Source: Todiramphus chloris collaris (Eukaryota > Chordata > Aves > Coraciiformes > Alcedinidae). Taken from it: a stretch of 64,000 nt of DNA. The notes below the pieces were generated by a model. It saw nothing but the letters and a program-made list of their open reading frames with translations. It did no database searches and was not told the DNA's origin. The stretch spans positions 9,702,023 through 9,766,022 of the forward strand of contig JANVCC010000040.1 of assembly GCA_025345505.1 (NCBI GenBank), read 5' to 3'. Made by a program: the position numbers and the translations under genes. Below, piece by piece: positions 35,293-47,700 of this stretch (positions are counted from its first letter, which is position 1; each line of letters opens with the position of its first letter).

Positions 35293-38200
35293 GCTTCCTT
35301 TTCCTGTTTAGTCTTAATGAGAGTCTAGATCAGGGCTCCAGGTCGTTTACAGGCTGATCTATGGCCATGATGTCATATTCCAGCTGGGACATATTTTACA
35401 GAGGATTGTACTTGTCACTTCCGTCACGTTTCCAGGGTTCCTGTAGTAATGCACGAGGCCAGTAACAAGCACGTTTAAGCAGCAGTGAGCTAAACTTGGC
35501 TCGTCGGGGCAGCCGATGGCACGCGGGGTCTGGCTCTGGGAGTGTGTGCCTCAGCGTGCCGTGTCTTGCTGCTTAACCCATCTCCTTGTCTTGGCAGGTA
35601 ACACCAGCTGAGAAACAGGCCCATTGTGACTGTGTTGGAGCCATACAAACGTAGTTCTGCTTTGCAGGTAGGGTCTGCCACTGGAGCTACTCGTGCTGGG
35701 GACTGCAGGATACTGTGGGAATAGGTGGCTGAGAGACCATTGAAATTACTCAGGCACTCTAAATAGTGTTCTTAACAGGTTTCAGTGGAAAATGTTTACC
35801 ATATTTTAAATATAATTTTCCATTTGTTGGAATTTTTAGTTTTAGATTTTCTCATTTGATTGGGGGGGAAAAAAAGTATTGTCAGTGAAAGAAGTAATTT
35901 TTAGGTGATTCAAATATTTGTAGTGACAAAAAATACTGACATGAAAGTTCCTGAACTCCCAAATGGCAAGCAACCCTCCCCAGAATCCATGTATGAAAAA
36001 AGCAAGAAGATAAGCTGCCTGGTCTGGAGAGTCTCTGTTTCGCTAGAGCAGTGGAGTGGTCGGGACTAATGGCAGGGTCCCTGTCATAGGTGAGGGCCAT
36101 AAGCACTTGGGCTTTGTTTCCTTTAGCTCTTGGAATAGTGTTCGGTTGTGTAGTACCCCGTGTAATACCTACAACAGCAGCCTCTGGGCAATGACAGAAC
36201 AATCATTGTAACAAAACACTCCATATGGCTTTTATGGCTTTTGAGACTTGTAGTGGCAGCTTCATGAGACTCGGGGTTGAACTAGGGAGACCACTGGTCT
36301 GAGCTCTGTGGTGGACAAGCTGCATGGTTAGAGCATTGCTTGGGGTCTGTGGTGATTTCCTCGTGATGCAGATGACTGGGACTGTAAGCAGCTCCAAGAG
36401 CTGACCAGGTTTCCCTCCCCTACGAGCTCTAGCAAAATTCCCAGGGGACACATAGGACCTGTCCAGAGTGACTTCCTTGTGTGATCACCTACAGCACGAG
36501 TATCACACCCTGATCAAAGTTCTATGTGTTACCCAGACTCATAGCCCTGGAGAAGCACCCAACCTTAGCTGTGCTATTTCTTTTGGGTGGGATATTTCTT
36601 CTTTGACCATGCATCTGGTGGCTGCAGCAATAAGCTTACCCTTCAGACCATCCATTTTTGTCAAAATCCACTTGTGTTCCCTCCTGAAGTTTGATTTTTC
36701 TGATCTGTCACATGTCACAAGCTTTAAAAATAAGGGCCATAAAAATTTTCATAACGAAGAACATAATTCTTATTTAATATCCTTTTTCAGTATGTTGTTT
36801 TTTCTTTCTCAAAAGCCTGTTGGGAACTAACAGTATTAGGATCACCCAGAGAAATTTTAGGCTAGAAAAATTCAGTCTGAATACACTGTTCCAAACCGGG
36901 AGTAGATCTGAGGACCTGCAGATCCCACTATTTTCATAATAACCTGAAATACTTTACCTTAGAGCTGCTGCTAAAAATGACCTCCCACATTGCTCTCAGC
37001 CCGTCACTTGAAGGTCTGTATCAGCTTTTCTCCCCCAGTAGTTACAAACATTTTGAATGAAATTGCCTAGTCTTAGAAGCCAACGTGTGTAAAAGGCAGC
37101 AAGAACTGTGCCGTAGTGAGACAAGGAGTAGAAAAGGTGACTTGGTGGAATAGGACGCGTACCGGGACAGACTGACTTTGTTTTCTTCTTTTTCATATCA
37201 TTTAAATGTGTGAGCTCTTCACAGTTGCTGCTCTCCCAAGCCTGTCTGAATCATCAGCATGTTGCAACCCTTACTTCACAGAAATGAAAGTGAGATATTT
37301 GGGGTTTTTGTTTTTTGTTTTTTTTCAAGCAGCTCGTCTTTCACTTGGGAACATGAGAATGGGGCGAGATTCCCAAAAATGCTCGTCAGCCTTCTCAGAG
37401 CCGTGCGCGACTGCGAGCCCCGGACCCGTCGTCCTGCCTTCACACGCATGGATCCTGCTGAAGCAGGGGAAATTTGAGCTGAGCTGTGTTGAAAATCTGT
37501 CCAACTCAAGCATTTTAAAGATATTTAGGCCTTACTCCACTCAGCTATTGCAAGACTTCAGTGAGACAGGTTGTAGGTTTAAATTCCCTTGAAACTGGTG
37601 ACAGGGAGACACTGAGGCATGTTCTAAAATATCCCAGCTCTGCACCTTTATTTAAGTATCTTTAAAATCAGGCTAGAGCTTATTTGCCTACAGTTATGTG
37701 GACTGAAGTTTGTATTCTTGACTGCAAGACTATTCCGTTTCACCCTAGATAGCCACAAAATAATAATAATAATGAGATGAGAAGGAAAACTGATGATTCT
37801 CTTTACAAATGCCTTAAAGTACATGACTAGGGCAGTGTGTTTCTGTAAGGCTGGGACCTATTCTGCTGTGCTTCTGTGAGATAAGCTATTTGAACAACTT
37901 GCCTTGGCTTTTGGTTCCTCACTGGAAGCCCAGCCTTTTTGGTTGGAAAAGATGATCTCCTAAACATATGTCTAATGATTGATTCCTCTGTATATATGTT
38001 CAGTGTGTGTCATGCTCTCTTAAGGGAGCAAACACTGCTGTGGTTGAGTCAGCACGATGGGAACACTCAATGGGTGTGTTTTAGTCAATATTTACTAGTA
38101 AGACAAAACAACTTTTTGCTCTGGGGAATTTAACATTGTATTTCCCAATATAACAGCTTATGGATGAAATGCTTAGTTAACCCGAGGTTCTTGTAATGCA

Positions 38201-38327
38201 TCACTACTAATACAAACTAAAATCAGTTTCTTTAAAGTATCATTTGAATATGATCTACTACTAATTGTATTTCTCTAGAAGTTCTCCAATGAATGATTTT
38301 TAATCATCACTGATGATTTCTACTCAC
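35293..38327. other. Loop sequence between two inverted CR1 copies
   Basis: About 3.0 kb with no recognised gene. Two short CpG clusters lie at about 35497-35570 (about 8 CpG) and 37380-37450 (about 9-10 CpG). A short (AAT)n run lies at 37758-37774. The 128-residue frame at 37206-37592 (plus) has no signature. Confidence 0.5.
37758..37774 (+). repeat. (AAT)n microsatellite
   Basis: About five AAT units in tandem. Confidence 0.85.
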
Positions 38328-38726
38328 AAGGAAAGGGTGAGAACCTTGGGGCTGTTCAGCTGGAGAAGAGCAGCCCGACAGGGGAGCTGAGCAATGCTGA
38401 GCAAGAGCTAAAGGGCCCCGGGGGGCAAGAGGATGGGGCCAGACTCTGCTCAGTGGTGCCCAGTGACAGGACAGGGGGCAATGGGCACAAACTGGAACCC
38501 AGGAGGTTCCATCTGAGCAGGAGGAGAAAATTCTCTGCTGTGAGGGTGTTGGAGCCCATGCCAGACTGCCCAGAGAGGCTGTGGAGTCTCCTCTGCAGAG
38601 ATTCCAAACCCCCCTGGACACTGCGATGCTGGGCCCCCTGCTCTGGGTGATCCTGCTGGGGCAGGGGGGTTGGACCAGGTGATCTCCAGAGGTCCCTTCC
38701 AGTCCCCACCATGCTGAGATTCTGGG
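38328..38726 (+). mobile_element. CR1 LINE 3' region, right arm of inverted pair
   Basis: Sense-strand CR1 of about 400 bp: 'gggctgttcagctggagaag', 'gagctgagcaatgctgagca', 'gggccccggggggcaagagg', 'ccaggaggttccatctgagc', 'gactgcccagagaggctgtg', 'cctgctggggcagggg' and 'ggtcccttccagtcc', ending in a worn 'gagattctgggat' tail. Open frames on both strands (up to 142 residues, minus) are a by-product. It is the reverse-oriented sister of the copy at 34768-35292. Confidence 0.95.
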
Positions 38727-41700
38727 ATATTTCATGTTAATGATCTGACTGCTTCATTAACATGTAATGTCATTCATATGGACAGATAAATTCTAGTTAG
38801 AGCATAGACTACTTCCAGAGCTGTAGCATGTGTTTTGCAGCACATTTAATATTGCAGAGCTCACATGAACACCCATCCTCTGTTCCTGACCAGGCAGGCA
38901 GCCTCCAGTGCCTTTTGGACTTGATTCGCAATTTCATCTACTCTAGTTACAAAGAAAAGCAATGGTAAGAGAATATTCAAAGTACAGGTTTCAAGCCTAA
39001 GATTCATGCCAGTAGCTAATGGACATAAATTGCCTGTGCTCGAGAATATTAGAGGCATTGCTTATCCACAGCTCCCTCTTGTTTTGCTGCAGTCCAGCTG
39101 CAGTGTTGGAGCAGGGGAAAGATGTGTTTTACTCAGAGACATGGGTCATTTTTTGTGTTCAATTCAGTTACAGCTCTGTCTCCCTTTTGGGCATAAGGCT
39201 GTGTGCCCTCCACACGCTGTGTCAATGTGAGAAGGCTCTTTCTCCTTCCCTCACCTTTGTTCTGATGGGGAGGCTATCCTGGTGGAGTTGTCTTCATGGG
39301 AAAAAGGGGCAGCTTATCCCTTCTGTAGAAAAACAGAGATCTTGCAATCAAGGTTTTGCCTGGGAATTAATATTAAATGTGAAAGCATACTGGGGCAGAC
39401 AACTGTTTTTTGGATCCCTTGGTCTAATCTTAGAACTTTCACAGCCGGTTCCATTCTGTAAAGCATCCCCATGATGTCTTGTGTGCAACTGTGGGACAAG
39501 AAAACAGACCTTTTCAGTCTAGTCATGAGGATACTGAAATGAAGCTCCGTGTGACAACATGAGTCTCCTGTAAGTGGTGGTGTTTGTGCATGTGAGTGTG
39601 TCTGTATCATACAGGTTTGCTGTTGTCTTCTGGAGATGGAGAAACCTCACCAGGGCGCTGAAGAGGGGTGGGTAATTGGGCAAAACAATGGCAAGGCCAC
39701 AGAAACAAGCAGCTCGTGCTCTTGGGGGAGCACAAGTCAAGTCATTCTTGTCATCAGACATCCCAGTCACCTGCTGGGATACCTGAGGGAAAAATTAGGG
39801 TCGCAAAACACATATTGTTTCTTTTGTTAGAAGTGCCAAGTTTGGTAGAGATGAATTGGCCATCTGTTCCACTCCCAGAGACGTTCTGGCAAGCTGTAAA
39901 GCTCATTTTTATATGTTGCCACTTTCCATCAGCGCTAACAAAAGTCAGAGGGAATTGTTTGGGTTTTCCTTAGAACATTCTTCCTTTTGACAATGTGCAA
40001 CCAAGAGCCTTTTCCACAAAGTTTTGTTCTCTCTCTGGCCTCTCTGTGTTTGCACAAGACATTCAGGTACCTTATCTCCAAGCGAGAGAGTAATTGGACA
40101 CCTATTTAGGCTTGAAACTAAAACCCCTCAATGGGCTGCCCAACAAAGAGCTCTTGTCCAAGCAAACACTGTTCATCCTGGTGTCAGTCCTTGAGCTGAT
40201 ACAGTCTGTGGGTCTGAGCACGCTTCGTCTTGTAGGACAGTCCATGTGGTTAGGGTCACGGCCTTCTCCCACTGTTGTCCTTTCATGGCACGGATGACAC
40301 GCTGTGGTCATTAGTCACATCCTAATTGACTGCTGTGGGCTGTAGAGGTATCCTCTAACACACTTCTGAAGCTGCAGAGTGTCTGGATGCTCGAGCTCTT
40401 CCTCCATCTGATAAAGTGTCTCTGATTCCATGCGCTCAGCACCGTCACCTCGGATAGATTTATTAATGTGGGAATGTGGAATTTAGCCTGTGTGCATTGT
40501 ACCTTATATAGCATGATATATTGTATAAATGTACGTTAAATAGCACCTTGCTGTGCTGAGCATGTGTTTATGGTTTTCAAGACGGCCAGTATCACGTAGC
40601 TCTGGCATGTGAAAGCATCTCGCTGAGTTCCCACCTTGCCCTGACTGCTCAAGGGCAGGGACGAGGCTGCTGGGCAGGCAGAGCTGGGAGAAGCGACTTT
40701 AGTCTCTAAGAATATGAAGCTCCTGTCTGGAGAAATGGATTTGTCTATATTCAGATTTTCCAAATTCCTGTAAATACTTTTAATAATAATTCTTTACAGT
40801 ATTTTTCCCTTCCTGAATGACTGTTGCTGAATGCAGGCCAGCCAGTGGAATTCTCCTGTGGTAGGTTTCTGTATGTACATTGAAATTCAGCTTTGCTAAA
40901 CAAAATGACACCTTTAAAAGACATTTCTGAGCTTTGTAAATTTGTTAATGAAGTCTCACTTCATTCTGTTTGATATTCTTTTAATATTGCAGGCAGTAAA
41001 TGAAATCAAACACCACTTTGGTTCTAACGTTGTAACAGTAAGTTATGAAATATATAGGTAAAATTGCATTGGAGTTTTCTCTTCAGACAGTTTTCTGTGA
41101 TAGATGTAAGGAAGGGCCCTAGAAATTATCTCTTTTTCCAAAAACCCTTCAGTATTAGGAGGCTTGTGTGTGGTTGAGGTCTTTTGGGAGTTCCTACTCC
41201 AGGTTCTGTTCCTCAGCACGGCTTCCCTGTGCCCTGGCTGCGGTCTGCTGGGGGGACAGTCAGGTGAGCTCTGGAGACCCAGCTTCTCCAAGACAAACCC
41301 TCTGCCCTGATGGGTGCTCTGTGAAGGCTGAAGCTGCTCAGAAGATGACCCTGCTCCATCGTGCTGGCTGTGACAGCAGCAGCAGAGCTCAATTTGCTGT
41401 CAAAAGACTGTAAAGTGAAGTAAGCAGCCTCAGACGAATGTCCTGTGACAACTGTCAGGCCATTAAATGATAGAATAAATAACCCCAGCCTATTTAGATA
41501 CCTAATTAGCTTCTGTATGATTACTAGAGTATGAAATAATACTCGGGTGCTGGAAAGGAGCCAGGGAATATTTACTTACCCCTCCCACCACTGCATGGAT
41601 TGCTGCTGGCAGGTAACTAAATCCAATAATTACTAACAGGGAGAAGAAAAAAAAACTAAAACAAGGCATGTCTGCTGTTCTCTCTCCAAACTGATGACAA

Positions 41701-44700
41701 TTCAACAGAAAAAGGGAGGTGAAAGAAAGACTTGGAAAGTGAAGGAATTTGAAACTCTCAGTTTGGGGCACAGTCCCCTCTCCCTGGCTCCTCACCCCCC
41801 ACCCTGACAGCAGGGACCCTGCCACCTACGATGCAGGACCCAGCGTAGAGGCAGCAGAGTTCTGCACGCTTCGGGGGCATTTTGTTTAAAAATCAGTTTA
41901 TCTGTTTGAAAAGGAGCTGCCAACTGCTGTAGCTCGGCCTTTCCCCTTACATGCTTGTGACTCCATGGCTTTGATGCAATCAAGCACCTTAATCTTGGTT
42001 TTGTGTGTATGTAAGAAAAAGAAAAGAAACAAACTGTGATTCTTCCTTTGCATCTGTCCCCTAGAAAAACTAGGTCTGGTGTACTTGAAACTTGCCTGGC
42101 ATTAATGAACATCCAAAAGTCGTGCCAGAGCATGGCTGGTAACGCACCAAAACTCTACCCAGTTTTGTGTTTCACCCTGCGAGTTTCCTAGAGCCGATCA
42201 CAAGGAGCTGGAGCGGGCCAGCAGCTGCAGTGCAAATCTCTGAGATGAAATCCAACACTGACAGCAAAGTAAAGCCCAATGGGTGGTAGAGAAAATCACT
42301 GCAGAGGAGCAGGACTCCTCTAAGAAGTGTGTGGTACGTAATATGGACCTGTCTCCTTGGATTAGTTACAGCGGGAGCATTGGCTGCGACTCTGGTTCAA
42401 GGCAGGGCTGTGCAGAGCTGCTGGTGCTGTGGTCACTCCTGTCCTTTCTGCCTCTTCAGGGAAGGCATTTCTTTCTCTTAAGTTGTGTGAAGCTGCTGTA
42501 GCCAGGAGAGAAGTTGCATTACCCTGCCTTTGACTGAGGTGGGCTCATGCTTTCTGCTCTGGGCCAACAGAGGAGCATCCCAGGCGCTGCCTCTCCCCGA
42601 GTCCCAGAGTTACCCTGTGTGTATTTACAGGACCAGGTTTTGCCCAAATGGTATGAGAGACAGCACCTAAGGCTGCTTGAGGAGGCTGGGGAAAGGGCTC
42701 AGGAGGGGAACACTGGGTTTGGGTCCGGTGGTGTTGTCTGCTTGGCAGGAATGCAGGAGCTCGGCTGTGTCCCAGGAGGGCACGTCCTTTTTGGGGCTTC
42801 ATTGCTGCTCTGCCCCTTCCTGCCCTAAGCAATTAATTACCTGTCTCATAAGACTTCACGTTGTGTATTTTTCTCGCTGCCTCACGGTAAGAAAACAATG
42901 CTTGGAGTGACAGGGTGGAGACAGCTCTTAACTGTGATGGGGGGAATTGAGGAGCACAAAAAATTTACTGTCCTGCTCATCGCTCTTCTGTGTGGTTACA
43001 GACGTACACATGCGTCCGTATTTTATACGGGAGCAAGCCCCACATGTTAATTCTCTCTCCCAATCTATTGAAGGCAGACTTCAACTGCGGTAGTAAATTA
43101 CACACAGACACATGACACAGATATATTGTCAGGCTACGATTTTTCCACTCTGCTCATTTAATTTGACTCAACAGTGTCGCCCCAGTTTCTGCAGATTACA
43201 GAGTCCACACTCTCAATCATTTCTATTGCTCCCATAAGGAGAGAATTTTGCTTTATTTCTTTCTTGTGTGCTTGCACCTGCTGTGTTTTATTGTCCTCTT
43301 TAACCCTTTCACGGCACGGGTATGTTCTCTCAAACCGGTGTGCAGACACCAGTGCTGCAGTAGGTAAGGGCTGTTTGGTGGCTCGCAGGGAGGGCTGGGC
43401 TCAGGAGGAAGAGGAAGGGAGGCAGAGCAATCTGTGGCCTTGTGTATGCCAGTGCCCTTCTGGTAATCCAACCCTGCACGATAGAAATGTGGTTTCCATT
43501 TTTTTTCCTTTGAAATATGTAATGAGAAGTACTGCCAGTACATACTGTATCCCCCTTCTGTCGAGCGCTTGAGCCATTCTCCCCTAGTCTAACAGCTGTA
43601 AGTATCACATCTTTTGACAGTGGCATTTGATGCTTAGTTTGCAACTCGGGCTCATATTTCAAAAACAAGAGGGAATCAGGCTGGGGGCTGGTCACCACGT
43701 CAGCTTTTTCATATTCTTTTTGTTGTTTGGTTTGCTTTGCTGTCCAGTTAAAAAATCATTTCAATAGCACAAGTTTGACGTTGTCTTTCCTAACAAACCT
43801 GTAAAGATGTGCATACAACTTTATAAGACATCCTTTGGGTGCTCACCTGATGGCTCCAGCAAGAAGAGGCTGTTCCTTTGATGTGTCTCAGCTTCTTTTT
43901 AAAGGGAGTTTTGAGATGTGTGATCTTGGCAGGGTTTGATGGCTGTGGGAGCTGTAACTCCCTGTGTTCCTGATGCTCTGCTGAAAGCATCCACTCTGCA
44001 TCCACTCAGAACTTTTGCAGATTGCCATCTCGGGAGGGCTTTGTTGGAAATTTTAAATTACCCTCTCTTGTGTGGTCTCTCAAAAGAATTCAATATATTT
44101 TGCAAGTTTACTTAATGCTCATCCATCTAAATATGTGACAAATGGAGGTATAGAAGGTTTACCCTAACTGCTTTTGTTCAAGATGATAGAGCTGTAACCT
44201 AGAACAGGGCTCAGCACTTAGTAGGCTCAATGCTCGTATTTTTTCCCCTGCACCTCTTCCCAGTTCTTATTAATGTCTGTGGTTGGTCCTTCCCCCACCG
44301 TGTATATTGTTATTCAGTGAAACCAACAGTTTTCCAGAAGTAAAGTTAATTCTTGAGCTTTTCAGCTCAGTGGGAAGGCTTCGTGTGTTTGAATATCGGA
44401 AGTAATTGTGAAATGGAGATTGTGAAATTGAATTGTTATGCACCTTCAGTCACCTTTCCCAACTTCCAGTGGGTTTTGTGTGCACTAAATAATGAGTCCA
44501 TGCAAGTCTAGATTTCAGAGCATTATTTTCAACATCCTGTTGAGACAGGTCTTGGCTTAATATGTATTTGACATATCGGGGAGTAGGGTTTGGTATCTGT
44601 TGGATGTGTGTTCCACCCTGGTCCTGACAGGTGTAAGGGACCTCAAGCAGAGCTTTGTAGTTTGAACGTAGACCTATGAGACTGTTGTGAGGTGGGATCT

Positions 44701-47700
44701 GTGTTCAGGAGGATGAATTGAGGCAAAGGATGGGGAATGCCCATTTCCGAGTAATGCGGAGAGAAAGAGAATTAGTGATGAACAGAGGAGATGTGTAATG
44801 GAGCACGCTGGGGAGAAGGGGAGGTCTACAGGCAGGACCAGCACTACCCACATATGATTCTCGTCTGGTGGTGTGGAATTTTAAACCATGGCCATGTGTG
44901 CTCTCTGTGCTTCTGGAGCATTGCTCAGAACTTCCTGGGATCCAGAATTCAACAGCCTGACTTTCCTTGGGCTCAGATTCCCGCATCTCTGTGCCCTGTT
45001 AGTATTCAGAGCTTGTCCCTCTTCTTCCCAGCATTTTTTGGTGGCAGGTTGTTTAATTTACACTGTGAATGTCCATCTTGTTACCTGTAGGTCTCCAGCC
45101 TTGGCTTCTGTTGTTACAGCTCCTGCAGATCATACATCAGAGCTTGTTTTCTGTGCTGTGAATCTGTCGCGTCATCGCTTAAACCACTCTGTGGTTTTCT
45201 TGAAAATAGCTCTGCTACTGTCATGGCTAGAAAAAGATTAGATGGTGGGAAGACAGCGTGAGAGCAGGAGCTGAACCCTGCACCAGAAAGATGAAAATTG
45301 TGTGTTGGTGACTGCAGAGGTGTAAACTTGTCTGCTCTTTGCAGGTACAGCTTCATCCTGAGCGGTTGCAGTGATGTAAATAGAAGGAAATACAGGTTTG
45401 CTGGGGGCTGTTCTAAATTCCCCTACTTAGCTTAACAGCATCTTACCTCCCGCTTCGCCCAGATACAAATTTTGATGAAAATCCCTCAGTGGCAGTTTCA
45501 CTGAACCTTTGCTGCTGCTGACTTTGGTGTTGTTCCTGTAGCTCATCCCAAACCTAGTCAAATATTTCCAGAGAAGAGGTTAATTATAGCACATTCTTCC
45601 CGTTTTTTATGACATTAGCTAATAGTGAGTTCCCATCCAAGAACTGAAGAGTCCACATTTGTTTGATTATCCACTGTAATGTTTGTTTTTCTTCCCATCA
45701 AACAGAAATGGACTTGTCACAGCACATGTCACTGTAGGGGCAGGGAGGTGTGGGTGAGAAGAGCATGTTAGCACATTGCTTCGTGAATGAGTTGAAGCAC
45801 TGTTAGGAATCCCATGCACAAGCCTGAAGACCTTCTTGGAACCTCTCTCTAAGGCCCAGTTTCCTTCTGGGTATCCAATATTCCATCAGTTTGGCAGGAA
45901 AATGATGTCTGCAGAGGTGATAATTGCTCATGTTTATCAAAAGTCCAGGAGCCTACAAAAAGGTTGGGGAGCATTTACAGCTAGGAAACTTCTTTGCCCA
46001 GCCACTTCTGAGAACCCGGCCAAGGTGATTTATGGCCCCGGACACCAGTGAGTGCTTCACATGGGGCTGAGCTTTTCTTTTAAGCAGTTGAATGTTTAGT
46101 ATAGGAATGATTAGAAGCGACTGGACTAGTCGATGATTCAGAGGCTGCGGTCATGAACAAGACATGCAAATAGCTGTTTGTAAATGACAAAAGCTGCAAC
46201 AAATCAGTGCTCCACGGTTGTCCCTAGGAAAGTTAGAAAGCCAAGAGCAGACCACTTAAGTAGAAGAAGTAGTTATCAGGGTGTGCTGACCTAGCTGAAA
46301 TTTGTATCTCGTACTTGTAGCGTTGGAAGAAGTGAGAGAAGGATTATCCAGAGCAGGTTTTTAGTGAGAGAAGTCAGTGGCAGGAGGCTGATAGTTGTGA
46401 CACTTCATCATCCAAGTCTGACATGATTAGTCCTCTTCCTGCCACGCCAGTGCCTGACCAGTTCCATTGAAAGGTGAAAACAACATCAAATTTAGTTGTA
46501 AAAGGCTAAGGAATACAAAAAAAAGCAAAATTTCTGTTAATCTCCAGGCTTTAAGGTGTCTCTGTGGTGAGGATACACTCCTGAACACAATTCCTAACTT
46601 TGACTACTGCTGGCTTAAAAGCCTTCACTATGCAAATACACAGCAGGAGGAAGGCAGTGCCTTCTTCCTGCAGGAAAGGTCAGGAAAACTTTCAGTTCTA
46701 TGAAAACGTTGGCCATGTTGCTGCCAAAGGCACAAAGCAGAAACACATTTGCAATTTGCTTGGACAAGATGAGTATTAATGGGTCTTTTTAATACATGGA
46801 AGCATATTCACATAATTTTATTGGCATAAACCAAACGTTCTGGTTGCTTGTAATCCAGGTGAAATGCTGCAGGTTTTTCTGCAAAAGGGTGTGAAGGATG
46901 GTTGGCTAAAAGGAAGATGTTCTCACTTGGTATTGCTGAACCAGCCTGTGGGCTAACTAACTGGTGAATGCAATGTCCATGTCCCAGGAGTGGGGGTCCT
47001 CAGTTAGAAGAGGTCAGGGTTGCCCTGTGCTGGACTCGCACAGCTCTGGCTTGTTCCACAGGGCACAGTTGAGCCCAGCAGCAATGCTGGGGGCACCACT
47101 GGAAAAGCATATTTAAGAAAGAGTTAAAACCACCAGACAGGCAGAGGACAAGGGAAAAAGAGAGTGCCTGTTTTACAGGCAGTAAATTAAATTCTCTTTC
47201 CTCAAGTCAAGTGTGTTTTGGCCATGACAGTAATTGGTGAGGGATCTCCCTGACTTTATCTCAAGCCACCGGTTCAGGTGGTGGCAGTCACAGAACCACT
47301 GAAGATAGTTTTTGGTGTGCAGTGGTGCAAGGATTTTTTTCTGTGTAAGCATGTTGTAAAAAGACCAAGTGTCCAGTAGGTCATTGAAAGACTTGTTCTA
47401 GGTACAGAAGAAAAAAGATGATCATGCTTGACTCTGGTGCTGGAGAGCACAGGCTAATTCAAAGCTGTCCTGGGTATCCTGGGAAGACCACCACGCTCCT
47501 CCTGCACTGCGTGGTTCCTTGTTAGTGCTCTCAAAAATAATGTTAGTAGAAGAAAGGTCCTCAACTAACTTAATCAGAAGTTTTCTAGTGCTTTCTGGTA
47601 GCCTCCAAACGGGGATTTGCTTTAGTTGGAAAATTACGGGTTAGTGGCTTCGAATACCACAGTCGTGTTCTGGCATTGTTAGTTTTCCTCTAATGACAAT

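Noticed and set aside
37597..37625. 'gacactgaggcatg', resembling the antisense MIR core
   Set aside because: Too short, and the flanking MIR blocks are absent.
38307..38735. 142-residue minus-strand frame
   Set aside because: Antisense reading of the CR1 copy at 38328-38726. A matching frame appears in the inverted sister copy for the same reason.
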